64,000 nt of DNA from DATBLE01 sp963837265 (GCA_963837265.1 CAWIMQ010000003.1:1-64000); one strand, 5' to 3'; shown: positions 47,909-60,500, counted from the first letter of the stretch. Program-made: numbers and translations. Notes: a model not told the origin generated them from the sequence alone.

Positions 47909-48850
47909 GCCCTCGCGCTCCCACCCGAAATCGGTGCCGACGAGCTCGTAGAGGCGCTCGTTGTGCGGCCGGAAGTACTCGGCGAAGCGGGCTCGCGCCT
48001 CGGCGGGCATCTCCTCGTAGTGGGCTGCGTTGAGGCGAGGAGCGCGTCCGAGGCGATGCGGGGGGAGGCCGAGGAACTCGTAGGCGACGTCGAGAGTTCG
48101 CTCGGGTTGGTCGAACAGGTCCTCCGCCTTCAGGAAGAGGAACTGCCCGCGGGGGAAGAGCTCGAGCCAGCGCTCCACCTGCTCTGCGTACCTGCTCCGG
48201 GCGAGGTACGACCAGCGACCGAACAGCCGGCTGTTGTAGCGCGGATCGGCCGACAGGCGGGCGATCTCGGGACGAAGGCGCTCTTCCTCCCGCGCGACTG
48301 CCTCCTCGAACGACTCCAGCTCCTCGAGACCCTCGCGCCGGGAGAACTGAAACTGGGAGTACGCCCGGTCGACCGGGTTCCGGAGCAGGACGATCAGCCC
48401 CGCCCCGGGGAGCAGCTGCCGGACTCGCTGCGGTGCCCAGAGGTGGGAGATGTACGTGGGGCTGGCCTCGCCGGTCAGAAACGGCCGGCCGTGCTTGCGC
48501 GTGAACTCGGCGCGCTCGCGGTCGAGCGGGAAGTGCGACCGGTACCAATCCAGGCCGCGGTAGAACTCGTAGTCGAAGAAGCGGACCTCCTTCGTGTTTC
48601 CGAAGTGCGAATCCTCGGCCACGCAGGGGACGACGAAGGGATGGTCGGTCAGGCAATCGTAGAGGCTCGTCGTCCCGCTCTTGGCGGCTCCGATGACGAG
48701 GAAATCTGGCAACAGGTGGCCTCTCCCCGGATTCCGACGGGCCAGCGTCCTGGCGTCGTAGTAGCGCTTGCGGGCGAAGAGGTAGGCGGGCCGGGGAAGC
48801 GACTTGCTCAGCCGCGAGTCGATGTGACCCTTCAGTCCCCAGGTCTTCAT
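47891..48850 (-). CDS. PAPS-dependent sulfotransferase
   Basis: Intact, 319 residues from ATG 48850. DFLVIGAAKSGTTSLYDCLTDHP is the 5'-phosphosulfate loop of PAPS. LIVLLRNPVDRAYSQFQFSRREG is the 3'-phosphate site (Arg...Ser). ETASPTYI-type catalytic region appears as TGEASPTYISHLWAP, and FLFLKAEDLFDQPERTLDVAYEFLGLP is the usual C-terminal helix. It lies 50 bp downstream of the leftward NRPS-D on the same strand, so the two are probably one transcript. Sulfation of the peptide or of the exopolysaccharide is the expected role. Its end overlaps the convergent NRPS-A by 18 bp. There is no frame damage although its neighbours are broken. Confidence 0.9.
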
Positions 48851-48899
48851 TCTCGCCCGGGTAGCCCTGCCGAACCCGGACGCTCGACGCCGGGGCTCG

Positions 48900-51800
48900 T
48901 CATACCGGCACCGGCGAATGATCGTGAACGTCCGCCAGGTGCTCCTGCAGGCGCTCGGCGATGAAGCCGACGTTCGGCTCGGCCATGGAGTCCCGGTTGC
49001 CGCGGTGGGGCCCCGGAACCTCGAGCGTCTCGATCTCCTCGGCGAGGCCGCCCCAGCCGAGCTCGGGATCGTCGTAGAGACCCGCGCCGTGGAAGAGGAT
49101 GATCGGCCCGGGGTAGGGCTCCGGCTCGTATTCCACTTCCGCCCGGGCGTTCATCCGCAGGAAGTAGTCCTCCCGGAAGCGCTCGGGAATCGGCCTGCCC
49201 AGGCTGAAGGCCCGCTCGAGCCACCACTTGCCGACGCTGCGGTTCGCCGCGCCAGACCAGGTGCCGCGCCCAGCGCTTCATCTTGTCGGGGCTCGTCACG
49301 CACGCCCGCCACTCGGTGGGGCAGCGGCCGCGCCGCCGAGTGCGGTCGGCGCGCGGCGACCCGCGAGGGCTGCCCACCGATGCCGCGGAAGGTGCGGATC
49401 CATCCTGGGCTCGGCCCGTTGAACATGGTCAACGTCGCAATCTCCTCACCCTCCTTCAGACAAACGGTGTGCCATGTCGAAGGCGACGATGGCGCCGAAG
49501 CAGTATCCCGCGATGTGATAGGGGCCTTCGCGGCTGGATCTCCCTCAGCTCCGAGAGGTAGTGGGCGAGACATCTCCTCGACTGTCTTCAGCGGCGCGGC
49601 TCCGCCGTAGAGCCCACGTGCCTGCAACCCGTAGAACGGCTGGCCGGTCCCGAGACGGCGGGCGAGTGGCTGCAGGTGCAGGATCGTGCCCGCACCGCCG
49701 TGCACGCAGAAGATCGGACGCTTCGAGCCCTGCGGCTGGATCGGAACGAGGGACGTCCACCGCCCGTTCGCCGACCCTTCCTCGGCACCCTCCTCGATCA
49801 GCCTGGCGAGCGCCTCGATCGTGGGCGCCTGGAACACGGGCGCGAGCGGCAAGCTCGCGCCCAGCTCCCGTTCGATCCTGGCGAACAGCCCCGCGGCCAC
49901 GATCGACGTTGCTCCCAGATCGAAGAAGTCGTACGTGACCCCGATCGCGCGGATGCCGAGCTCGTCCTCCCAGATCGCGGCCAGCCTCGACTCGAGCGGC
50001 GTCCTCGGTGCCACGTACTCGCCTTCCGGTTCCGCCGCGAGCGGTTTCGGGGGCCGGCAGCGCCTTGCGGTCGATCTTGCCGTTCGGCGTGACGGGGAAG
50101 CGCGTCGAGCGTGACGATCCGCGACGGGACCATGTACGCGGGCAGCGTCTCGCCGAGCGAGCGGCGAAGCTCGGCGCGAGGAGACCGGCGGCATCCGACG
50201 GCGATCACGTAGGCGACGAGACGCGGCGTCGCCGGCCCGATCCTCACGCGATCGAGACCACCCCGGCCACCGCCGGATGTCGCGCGAGCAGCCGACTCGA
50301 TCTCGCCGAGCTCGATGCGGAAGCCGCGCAGCTTGACCTGGTGGTCGAGGCGGCCGAGGAACTCGAGCGCTCGCCGTCGGCGCGGTAGCGGGCGAGGTCG
50401 CCGGTCTTGTACATGCGCGCGCCGGACGCCGGGTCGAACGGATCCGGACGAAGCGCTCCGCCGTCAGCTCGGGCCGGTTAGGTAGCCGCGCGCGAGCCCG
50501 TGGCCGCCGATGTAGCAGCTCGCCCGGCACGCCGATCGGGACCGGCTCGGCGTCCTCGTCGAGCGATGTACAGGGTCGTGTTCGCGATCGGCCGCCCGAT
50601 CGGCGTCGGGCGCGTCGCCGCGCGTCGAGCGGCCGGACGGCCGACCAGATCGTCGTCTCGGTCGGGCCGTACATGTTCCAGAGCTCGACGCGCCGCGCTC
50701 GAGCAGCTGCGTCGGCGAGCACCGCGCGGCAGCGGCCTCGCCGCCGCAGAGGACCTTCAGGCCGCGGATGCCCGGCCAGCCGGCGTCGAGCAGCATCCGC
50801 CAGGTCGTCGGCGTCGCCTGCACCACGGTCGCGCCCGGCGGCTCGAACAGGGCGGCCAGCCGCCTCGGCGTCGGCCGCCGTCTCGCGCGGGGCGATGCAC
50901 GAGCGCGCGCGCCGCGGCGAGCGGCAGGTAGAGCTCGAGGCCGGCGATGTCGAACGAGAGCGTCGTCACGGCCACGAGCGACGTCGTCGGCGCTCGAGGC
51001 CGGGGCGCTCGCGCGCATGTGCGTCAGGAAGTTGACGAGCGGCGCGGTGCGGGATCTGCGACGCCTTTCGGCGTGCCGGTCGACCCGGAGGTGTAGATGA
51101 CGTAGGCGAGGTGTCGGGCCGTCGCCGCGCCGGCGGGAGCGTCGCGGCCGGCGGCGGCGATCCGCTAGGCCGTCGCGGTCGAGGCAGACGATCTCCGCTC
51201 CGTGCGCCGGAAGCCCGTCGAGAGGCGACTCCTGGGTCAGCGAGGACGCGGCACCTGGCGTCCTCGAGCATGAACCGCTGCCGGTCGGCCGGGAGCGCCG
51301 GGTCGATCGGCACGTACGCGCCGCCCGGCTGCAGCACGCCGAGGAGGCCGACCAGCATCTCGCAGCGTGCGCTCGGAGCAGATGCCGACCAGCGCCCGGG
51401 GCCGACGCCAAGGCGCCGCAGCGTGCCGGGCGAGCCGGTGCGCGCGCGCGACGAGCTCGCGCGTAGGTGAAGGCCGGTCGAGCTCGCACTCGACCGCGAC
51501 CGGCACGGGCGTCGCACGCCGCCTGCGCCGCGATCAGCTCGTGCACGCCCGGCGGCGGGGTAGCGGACGCGCGGTCGCATTCCAGCTCCGCAAGCAGCTT
51601 CGCCGCTCCGCCCCGGTCAGGAGCGGAAGCTCCCAGATCGGGCGTCGAGGCTCGGCGACGCCCCCTCGAGCAGCGTGCGGAGGTGTCCGAGCATACGCCG
51701 ACGCCGTGGCCGTCGAAGAGATCGGATCGAAGTCGATGGTCGCCGTCAGACCCCGCCACCGTCGCCTGGACGCGGAGGGCGACATCGAAGTGCTCGGGTG

Positions 51801-52549
51801 CGGCCGGGAACGCGGGGCGCGGGGCCTTCCCGCGACCAGGGAAGACGACCGCCTGTCGCGCCGCCCCGGTTCCGTCCCCCGGGCTGCGACGGCGAGGTGC
51901 CTGTACATGCGCTCGGCGAGCCCGGAGAAGCTCCGGACGCCCACGCCGAGGTTGACGCGAACCGGCAGTCTCGGAGCCGGCCGGGCGCCCGTCGGCACCG
52001 TCCGGAACGGCGGCGATGACGAGGTCGGCCTGTCGCGGTGTAGCGGCGCGAGCAAGGCGGCGAACGCGGCCAGGAGCATGCAGCCTCCGATCGGACCCCC
52101 GCGAGCCGGCGAGAGCGTCGATACCGGCGACGAGGTCGGAGCTCGAAGTGGTCTGAGACCGCCCGGCGGGCGGCGATACGAGTGTGCGGGCCGGCGGCCG
52201 CGGCCGATCGAACGGCAGGTCGAGCGCCGGAACGTCCTCGAGTTCTCCAGGAGGTCCGGGGCGCCGCATCTCCGGATCCGGCCGGCTGGCTCGAGAAGGC
52301 TCGATCCGCCGATGCCGTCCGCCGACCGTGCGCCGGTCGTGGATGAACATCGCCGCTGCTTCGGTTCGGTTGGCGACGCCGAGCTTCCTGTAGACCGAGC
52401 TGAGGTGGAACTTCACGGCGTGCACGGTGACGCCGAGTCGACTGTGCCACCTCCCCGTTCGTCAGCCCGAGCGAGATCAGCTCGAGCACCTCGGACTCAC
52501 GGGGCGTCAGGCCCGCGATCGCCGGACCGGAGTCGACTCGACTCGCCAC
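48900..52549 (-). CDS. NRPS-D: LuxR HTH - half condensation domain - A - T - Cys thioesterase
   Basis: GTG 52549 opens ASRVDSGPAIAGLTPRESEVLELISLGLTNGEVA. After one break it reads VHAVKFHLSSVYRKLGVANRTEAAAMFIH, a LuxR HTH. The same frame then continues without a stop into ELEDVPALDLPFDRPRP, the mid-part of a condensation domain; the N-lobe and HHxxxDG are absent. The A domain (about 51550-50040) is frame-broken but shows TLSFDIAGLELYLPL, VVQATPTTWRMLLDAGWP, LKVLCGGEA and NMYGPTETTIWS, giving D-I-L-Q-L-G-M-I-W-K, the glycine code. T has FFDLGATS. The thioesterase has PIFCVHGGAG and, across a break, GYCFGAIVAFDMAHR, so the nucleophile is Cys. The end matches the thioesterase C-terminus. As the only thioesterase in view, it should release the peptide. 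An alternative reading is a separate HTH gene whose stop was lost, with the NRPS starting at an internal ATG. Confidence 0.75.
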
Positions 52550-52554
52550 AGAGG

Positions 52555-52632
52555 CATGCTAGAACTGCGTCCGCGGCCAGCCTACGGAACGTTGGGGCAG
52601 CCTTTGCGGATGCCGCCTAGCCCCGGGTCTAG
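52555..52632 (-). promoter_or_regulatory. Shared promoter/operator cassette, copy F
   Basis: Leftward CTAGACCCGGGGCTAG (52632-52617), 15 bp, GCTGCCCCAACGTTCCGTAG (52601-52582), 20 bp, TAGCATG (52561-52555). The GTG of NRPS-D at 52549 is only 6 bp further, so its mRNA is probably leaderless. Confidence 0.75.
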
Positions 52633-52744
52633 GGTGGCGGCCAACGCCTCGGGCGGACGTCCTTGCCCGCGGGCGGCGGCAGCCCGCGGCTCGCCGGTAC
52701 GGCGCTCGGCCGGAACCGGCTCTGCGAGCCTCCTTCCAGATCCC

Positions 52745-52821
52745 CTGGCCAGTCGGCTAGGTGGGAATTCAAAGGCTGCTCCAATGTTGCGTAGGCCGCT
52801 GCGCGAACGGGCTCTAGCATC
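52745..52821 (+). promoter_or_regulatory. Shared promoter/operator cassette, copy C
   Basis: CTGGCCAGTCGGCTAG (52745-52760), 14 bp, GCTGCTCCAATGTTGCGTAG (52775-52794), 20 bp, TAGCATC (52815-52821). It is divergent from copy F, 112 bp between the palindromes, and drives NRPS-B (start 52899). Confidence 0.75.
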
Positions 52822-52898
52822 AAACATGACCCGGTCCGGCGCCCGCACGGCGCCGGGGCCGGCGGAAGCGTCCGCTCGCCAAGAGGACTGCAAGGAAC

Positions 52899-55800
52899 GT
52901 GTCGATCCAGGAGACGAAGCCCGACGTCGTCAGCTTCCGGCTCTCGCCCCAGCAGGAGCATCTGTGGCAGATCGAGCCGGACGCCTCGGGGCGCACGGGC
53001 GCAGTGCGCCTCGAGCTCCCGGCAGACGTCGATCCTGCCGCGATCCGAGAGGCGATCCGCGGCTCGTCGGACGGCACGAGATCCTGCGTACGACGTTCCA
53101 GCGCCGGGCGGGAATGCGGATGCCGGGGCAGGTGATCCAGGACGTCCTGGAGCCGGGCTGGAGCGAGGAGCCGGTGGGGCGCGGAGGACGGGATCGACGC
53201 GCTCGTCGCCGACGAGGCGCGGACATCCCTCGACCTCGCGGCAGGGGCCTGTGCTCCGCGCGCGCCTCGTCCGGGCCCCAGGGCCGGCGCAGCTCCTCGT
53301 CCTCACCGTTGCAGCGGCCCGTGCGTCGATGCGGCGTCGCTCGGAATCGTCGCCCGCGAGCTCGGCGCAGCTCCTCAGCCCTCGGCGCGACGGACCTCGA
53401 CGAGCCCCTCCAGTACGCGGACTACGCGGAGTGGAAGAACGAGCTCCAGAGCGCGGAGGACGAGGCCGGCCGAGGAGGCCCGGGCCTTCTGGGCCGGGCG
53501 GAGGTCTCCCCGTCGCCGGTCGTCCTCTTCGCTCGCCCCGGCGCCGTCGGCGCAGGCCGCGAGGTGCGGCGCGTGCGCGTTCCGCTCGACCCGGCCGACG
53601 TCGCCCGTGGAGCCGCCGCGTCCCACTCGTCCGAGGCGGTCTTCCTCGAAGCGTGCTGGCACGCCTGCGTCGCCCGCCTCACGGGGGAGCAGGAGGTCAC
53701 GCTCGCGACCGCGGTCGACGGGCGGGGCCACGAAGAGCTCGCGAATGCGGTCGGGCCGTTCGCTGCGTCACTGCCGCTCCGGACCCGAATCGACGCGACG
53801 ACGTCGGTCGCGGAGGTCGTCGACCAGGTTCGCCGAGCCCGCGGCGCCGCGGAGCGGTGGCAGGAGTGGGCGGGGCGCGACCTCCTCCAGTCCGTCGCCG
53901 AGCGCTGCGGCGTCGGCTTCGCGAGCGTGGAGATCGCCCCCCCGGGAGACGCGCACCCCTCGATGCGGGCTCTAGTCGGGCAGCCGGGCCGGCTCGACCT
54001 CCAGCTCTTCTGGCTCGCGAACGGCGATGTCCGGATCGCGGAGCTCCACTACGACCCGGCCGTGCTCGAAGCCGACGACGCCGAGCAGGTCGCGCGGGCC
54101 ACCGCCGCGGTCGTGGCCTGCGCGTCCGACGCGAACGCCGCGGTCGGCGACCTCGACCTGATCGACGACGAGGAGCGGAGACGGCTGCTGCACGCGCTCG
54201 AGCCGGTGCCGGCCGACTACCCGGAGGAGTGCGTCCACCGCCTCTTCGAGCGGCAGGCGGCGGCGACCCCCGACCTGATCGCGGTGCACGGCGCGGGCAC
54301 CAGCCTGACCTACCGCGAGCTGAGCGCGCGCGCGAACCGGCTCGCGCACCATCTCCGGGCGCTCGGCGTCGGTCCTGCCGTCGCCGTCGGTCTCTGCATG
54401 GACCGCTCGCCGGAGATGATCGTCGCCCTCCTCGCGATCCTGAAGGCCGGCGGCGCGTACGTGCCGCTCAACTTCGAGCACCCCCCGGCACGCCTCTCCC
54501 ACCAGCTCGAGGAGACGGCCGCGCCGGTGCTCGTGACGCAGGAGGCGCTGCTCGACCGCCTGCCGGCGTTCCCGGGGACGGTGCTCTGCGTCGACCGGGA
54601 CGCGGCCGAGATCGAGAGGCACCCGGAGACCGACCCGCCGCCGGTCGGCGACGCCGACGACCTCGTCTATGTGATGTACACGTCGGGCTCGACCGGCCTG
54701 CCGAAGGGGGTCGGGGTCACGCACGCGAACCTCGTCAACTACACGACCGCGATCTCCCGACGACTCGAGCTCGACTCGCCCGGCACGGAGACGGGGACGT
54801 TCGCGGCCGTCTCCGCGATCAGCACCGACCTCGGCAACACGAGCGTCTTCCCGTCACTCCTCCACGGCGGCTCGCTCCACCTCGTTCCACCGGACGTCGC
54901 CATGGACGGGAGCCTGTTCGCCTCCTACCTCGAGGCGCACCCGGTCGACGTGCTCAAGATCACCCCGTCGCATCTCCGCGCACTGCTCGCGGGCGCCGCA
55001 GCGGAGCGCGTGCTGCCCCGCCGCTGGCTCGTCCTCGGCGGCGAGGCGGCGTCGTGGGAGCTCGTGGACGGCCTCGCCGCGACGGGCACCTGCCGGATCC
55101 TCAACCACTACGGCCCGACCGAGACGACCGTCGGCGCCTGCGCGTTCGAGGTCGGCGGCGGGCGGCCCTCGCCGAGGCCGTCGACGGTCCCGATCGGGAG
55201 GCCGCTCGCGAACACGAGCGCGTACGTCGTCGACGGGAACCTGCGGCCGCTGCCGGCGCGGCGTTCCCGGCGAGCTCTGCATCGGCGGGACCGGGGTCGC
55301 GCGCGGCTACGTCGGGCGGCCCGAGCAGACGGCGCAGGTGTTCGTGCCCGATCCGTTCTCGGCGGAGACCGGGGCCCGCATCTACCGGACCGGCGACCGT
55401 GCCCGGTATCTCCGCGACGGCACGATCGAGTTCCTCGGGCGGCTGGACGACCAGGTGAAGATTCGCGGCTACCGGGTGGAGCCGGCCGAGGTCGAGGCCG
55501 TGCTCGCCCGCCATCCGTCCGTTCGCCAGGCTGCGGTCGTCGCGCGACGGGCGGACGACGGCGAGCCGCAGCTCGTCGCGTACGTCGTCGCGCCGGCGAA
55601 GCCGGGCGTCGAGGAGCTGCAGGCGTTCCTGCGAGGACTCGCTGCCGGCGTACATGGTTCCGGCGAGCGTTCGTCGCGACCGACGCCTTGCCGCTTCACG
55701 GCGAGCGGCAAGGTCGACCGGAAGGCGCTGCCCGACGCCCGACCGACGAGGCGCGGGAGACGGGCGTACGTGGCGCCGCGCACGCCGCTCGAAGAAGGGC

Positions 55801-56048
55801 TCGCGCAGATCTGGGAGGAGGTGCTCGGCGTCGAGCGCGTCGGCGCCGACGACGACTTCTTCTCGCTCGGCGGCCACTCGCTGCTCGCGACCCAGGTCGT
55901 GATCCGCATCCGCAGGGCCTACACCGACATCCCGCTGCACAGCATCTTCGACTCACCGACCGTCGCCGGCCTGGCGGAGGTCGTCCTCCGGGCCGAGCTG
56001 GAGACGCTCCCGGTAGCTGATGCCGCCGACGACGGGAACCCCTCGTGA
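52899..56048 (+). CDS. NRPS-B: degenerate C - A(Asp-like) - T
   Basis: GTG 52899 with AAGGA just upstream opens SIQETKPDVVSFRLSPQQEHLWQIEPD. The C-like domain (to about 54190) has HEILRTTFQRRAGM, but at the active site the corrected frame reads A-x-C-V-D-A-A-S: both His of HHxxxDG are missing and Gly is Ala. The A domain (54200-55720) has YTSGSTGLPKG, AISTDLGNTSVFPSL, VLKITPSHL, VLGGEA and NHYGPTETTVGAC, giving D-L-T-K-V-G-H-V-G-K, the aspartate code. T has FFSLGGHSL. Breaks lie near 53065, 53170, 53270, 53310, 55262 and 55640. The stop overlaps the GTG of the next gene (56045), so translation is coupled. Because its own C domain looks inactive, condensation should come from a canonical C in another protein. 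Confidence 0.85.
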
Positions 56049-57551
56049 CGGAGACGCCGACGAACGAGATCGCGCGCCGCGTCGAGTCGCTGACACCCGA
56101 GCAGCGCCGGCTGCTCAAGGAGGCGTTGAAGAAGCGCGGCGGCACCGCGCCGGAGGGAATCCCGCGCCGGCGCGATCCCGGACCGGCGCCGCTCTCGTTC
56201 TCGCAGCAGCGCATGTGGTTCCTCGACCAGTGGGACCCGGGCGCGCCGACGTCGAACGGCGCGCGGGCGCTACGGCTGTCGGGAGAGCTCGACGCCGGCG
56301 CGCTCCGGACCGCCCTCGCCGGCGTCGTCGAGCGGCACGAGAGCCTGCGGACGGTCTACCGCCTCGACGGACGAGAGCCGAGACAGGCTCCGCTCGAGGA
56401 CTGGTCGCTCGAGCTGCCGCTCGTCGACCTCCGGATGCTGGCGGCCGGGGAGCGCGAGCAGGCGCTCGCAAGGTCGCTGCGCGAGGAGGCGCGGAAGCCG
56501 TTCGACCTCGGTTCCCAGCTCATGATCCGGCCGGTGCTCTACCACCTCGGCCCCGCCGACCACGTGCTCCTGCTCGCGATCCACCACATCGCCTACGACG
56601 CGTCGTCCGACCGGGTCTTCAACCGGGAGCTCGCCGAGCTGTACCGCGCACAGCTGGACGGCCGGCCAGCCGTCCTGCCCGACCTTCCGATCCAGTACGC
56701 GGACTTCGCCGTGTGGCAGCGCGAGCGCCTGCAGGGGAAGCTGCTCGACGCCCTCGTCGCCTACTGGGGCAAGCAGCTGGAGGATGCCCCGGCACGGCTC
56801 CGCCTGCCGACCGACCGCGCCCGACCGGCGGTGCAGCGCCACCGGGGCTCGCATCACTTCATCTCGTTCGGCGGTGGGCTCGGACGCGCCCTCGCCGAGC
56901 TCGGCCGCAGCCAGGGCGCGACCGTCTTCATGACGCTCCTCGCTGCCTTCGACACGCTTCTCTACCGCTTCTCGGGGCAGGACGACATCGTGGTCGGGAC
57001 GCCCATCGCCGGGCGCAGCCACCTCGAGCTCGAGGGCCTGATCGGCTTCTTCACGAACACGCTCGTACTGCGCAACCGCCTCGGGGAATCCCTCCTTCCG
57101 CGAGCTCCTCGGGCGCGTGCGCGAGTGCGCTCTCGGTGCGTACGCGCACCAGGAGCTCCCCTTCGAGAAGCTCGTCGAGTGTCTCCGCGTCGAGCGCGAC
57201 CCGAGCTGGAACCCCCTCTTCCAGGTCAACTTCAGGGGCCGGTCGGCGTCGGACGAGACCCTCGAGCTGCCCGGCTTGTCGGCGCAGACGATCCAGGTCG
57301 ACCTCGGCTTCTCGCGCTTCGACCTCGCCCTCGAGATCGAGATCGACGACGAGGCAGTCCGCGGCTACTTCGAGTACGACGAGGACCTCTTCGACCCGGC
57401 CACCATCGAGACGCTCGCCTCGGATCTCGAGGCACTCCTCCACCGGATCGCGCTCGCCCCCGAGACGCCGATCCTCGCTCTCGCCCGCGGGCAGGGGCGC
57501 TCGCTCGGGCGCCGGCAGACGGCGGGCCGCATCTCTCGCAGCGTGCGATAA
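56045..57551 (+). CDS. Stand-alone condensation-domain protein
   Basis: GTG 56045 in GTGA overlap. The short N-terminal helix IARRVESLTPEQRRLLKEALKK resembles docking segments between NRPS subunits. Then PLSFSQQRMWFLDQW, VERHESLRTVYRL, LLAIHHIAYDASSDRVF (HHxxxDA: both His kept), QYADFAVWQRERL, FSGQDDIVVGTPIAGR and IGFFTNTLVLRNRLG follow. After one break near 57090 come FRELLGRVRE and NPLFQVNFRG. About 500 residues with no A or T domain. It sits exactly between two Asp-type modules whose own C domains lack the His pair, so it should supply the missing condensation activity in trans. Confidence 0.85.
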
Positions 57552-57581
57552 CCATCGGTCAACGAACGAAAGGCGACGGCA

Positions 57582-60500
57582 ATGCAGGAAGAAGCAACGA
57601 TGAGCTTCCGGCTCTCCCCCCAGCAGGAGCTCCTCTGGTCGACCGACGCCGAGGGGCCGCCCGGCTCGAACCGGGCGACGGTCCTGCTCGACGGCCCGCT
57701 CGACCCGGAGCGGTTGCGCGACGCGCTGCGCCGCGTGGTCGCGCGCCACGAGATTCTCCGGACCACGTTCCAGCGCCGGCCGGGCATGCGCACCCCGCTG
57801 CAGGTCGTGCGCGACGATCTCGACCCCGAGTGGGAGACGCCCGAGCCAGGGCAGAGCGAGACTCCCCGGCCGTGGGACTTCGAGGAAGGCCCGCTCGTCA
57901 GGGCGGCGCTCGTGCCGGTCTCGGCGGATCGGCACCTGCTCCGGCTCGCGGTCCCGGCCGTGTGCGCCGACGCGGCGTCCATCGCCACGATCGTGCGCGA
58001 GGTGGCACAGCACTACGGCGGCGCCGCGCCGGCCGAGGATCAGCTCCAGTACGCGGACTTCGCCGAGTGGCAGCACGAGCTGCTCGCCGCGGACGACGAC
58101 GAGGCGAGGGCGGGCAAGGAGTTCTGGGCCGAGCACGATGCCGGAGCGTCGCCGGCGGTCCCGTTCCTGCGCCGCCCGGAGTCACCGCGGCCGGTCGAGA
58201 CGGTTGACGTCCCACTCGCCGCGGGAGCGCTGGGCGACATCGACCGGGCCGCCGTGCGCTACGGGCTGACGAGCGCAGCGTTCGTCCAGGCGGCCTGGCA
58301 TGTCCTGGTCGGCCGCCTGGCCGGAGACGACGAGCCCGTCGTGGTGACCGTCTCGGGCGAGCGCCAGCACACCGAGCTCGAGAGCGCCGTGGGCGCGTTC
58401 ATCAGGCGGCTGCCGCTCCGGTCGCGCCTCGCCGATGATCCGACCTTCGCGGAGGTGGCGACGCAGCTGCTGCACGCCGGCGAGCTCGCGGCGCGCTGGC
58501 AGGACTATCTGCCCTCGGACGCCTCCGCGGATCAGCCGGTCGGCTTCTCCTCGACGGAGCCGTTCGAGCCGACGGACGCGGGGGAAACGCGGTTCTCGCT
58601 GGAGGACCATCACGGCCGAGGACGTCACGACCCCGCTCTCGCTCGACTGGACGCCCGTCGCCGGCGGCCGGGCTCGGATCCGCTTCGACGCCGCCGCAAT
58701 CGAGCGGCCTCACGCCGAGCGCATGGCGCACTACCTCGGCCGCGTGCTCGCGGCTGCTTCAGCGCGGCCGGAGATCCCCGTCGGAGAGCTCGAGCTGCTG
58801 GACGCCGAGGAGGTCCGGCGGCTGACCGTCGAGGTCAACGCCACCACCGCTCCGGCTGCGCCCGCGCTGGTGCACGAGCGCTTCGGCGCTGCAGCGGCGG
58901 CCGCCGGCGACCGGCAAGCGGTCGCGGACGAGACCTCGAGCATCGACTACGCCGAGCTCGACGTCCGGGCGAACCAGCTCGCCGCCAGGCTCCGCCGAGC
59001 CGGTGTCGGACCGGACGTCGTCGTCGGCCTCTGCACCGATCGGTCGATCGACATGGTCGTCGGGGTGCTCGGCATCCTCAAGGCCGGCGGCGCGTACCTG
59101 CCGCTCAACTTCGAGCACCCGCCTGCGCGCATCGAGCACCAGCTTCGGGAGACCGCCTCGCCGGTGGTCGTGGCGCAGGAGGCCGTCCTCGACCGGCTGC
59201 CCGCCTTCGACGGCGAGGTCGTCTGCCTCGATCGCGACCGTGCGAGCCTCGATGCCGAGCCGGCCGAGGCCCCGGAGCCGGTCGGCTCCCCCGATGACCT
59301 CGCCTACGTGATCTACACCTCCGGCTCGACGGGCACCCCGAAGGGGGTGGGCGTCACCCACGCCAATCTCGTCAACTACGTCGACGCGATCGCCTCGCAG
59401 CTGGGAGCCGACGAGGAGCCGCTCGCCTTCGGGATGGTGACCGCGATCTCGACCGACCTCGGGAACACGGCCGTCTTCCCGTCGCTCCTGACCGGCGGCA
59501 CGCTCGTCCTCGTCAGCCCGCCGGCCGCGGCCGACGCGTCGGCCATGGCCGCGTTCGCGCAGGCACATCCCATCGACGTCCTCAAGATCACGCCGTCCCA
59601 CCTGAGCGCCCTGCTCGCCGGCCCCGAGGCCGCCGGCATCCTCCCGCGCCGGTGGCTCGTCGTGGGCGGCGAGGCGCTCTCGTGGGATCTCGCCGCGCGC
59701 GTCCAGGAGCTCGGCGGCTGCCGCCTGCTCAACCACTACGGGCCGACGGAGACGACGGTCGGCTCGTGCACGATGCCCGTCGACGACGGAGCCGGCCGGT
59801 TTGCGCCGGTGACGGTGCCGATCGGGCGCCCGCTCGCCAACACGGCCTGCTACGTCCTCGACCCGCGCGCCCGGCCGGTCCCGGAGGGGGTCCGAGGCCA
59901 GCTCTTCATCGGGGGCGCGGGAGTCGCCCGCGGCTACGTCGGACAGCCCGAGCTGACCGCGGAGCGGTTCGTCGCCGATCCGTTCGCAGGTGGAGACGCC
60001 CGCATGTACGCGACCGGCGACCTCGCGCGGCGACTCCCCGACGGGACGATCGAGTTCCTCGGACGTGCCGACGACCAGATCAAGATCCGCGGCTTCCGGG
60101 TCGAGCCCGCGGAGATCGAGGCTGCTCTGCGCAGGATCGAGAGCGTCCAGGACGCCGTCGTCCTCGCCCCCGAGGACGGCCGCGGCGAGCGCCGGCTCGT
60201 CGCCTACGTCGCGTCGGAGCAGGGCCCGGAGCAGGACGAGCTCCGGCGCAGGGTCGCGGAATGGGTGCCAGAGGTGATGGTGCCGTCGGCATTCGTCGTG
60301 CTCGACTCGTTTCCGCTGACGCCGAGCGGCAAGGTCGACCGCGGCTCGCTCCCGGCGCCCGAGGAGGCCCAGGCCGCGGACGCCCGGGCGTACGTCGCCC
60401 CGCGCACGCCGACGGAGGAGGCCGTGGCGGCGATCTGGACGGACGTGCTCGGCCTCGAGCAGGTGGGCGTCGAGGACGACTTCTTCGCACTCGGCGGCCA

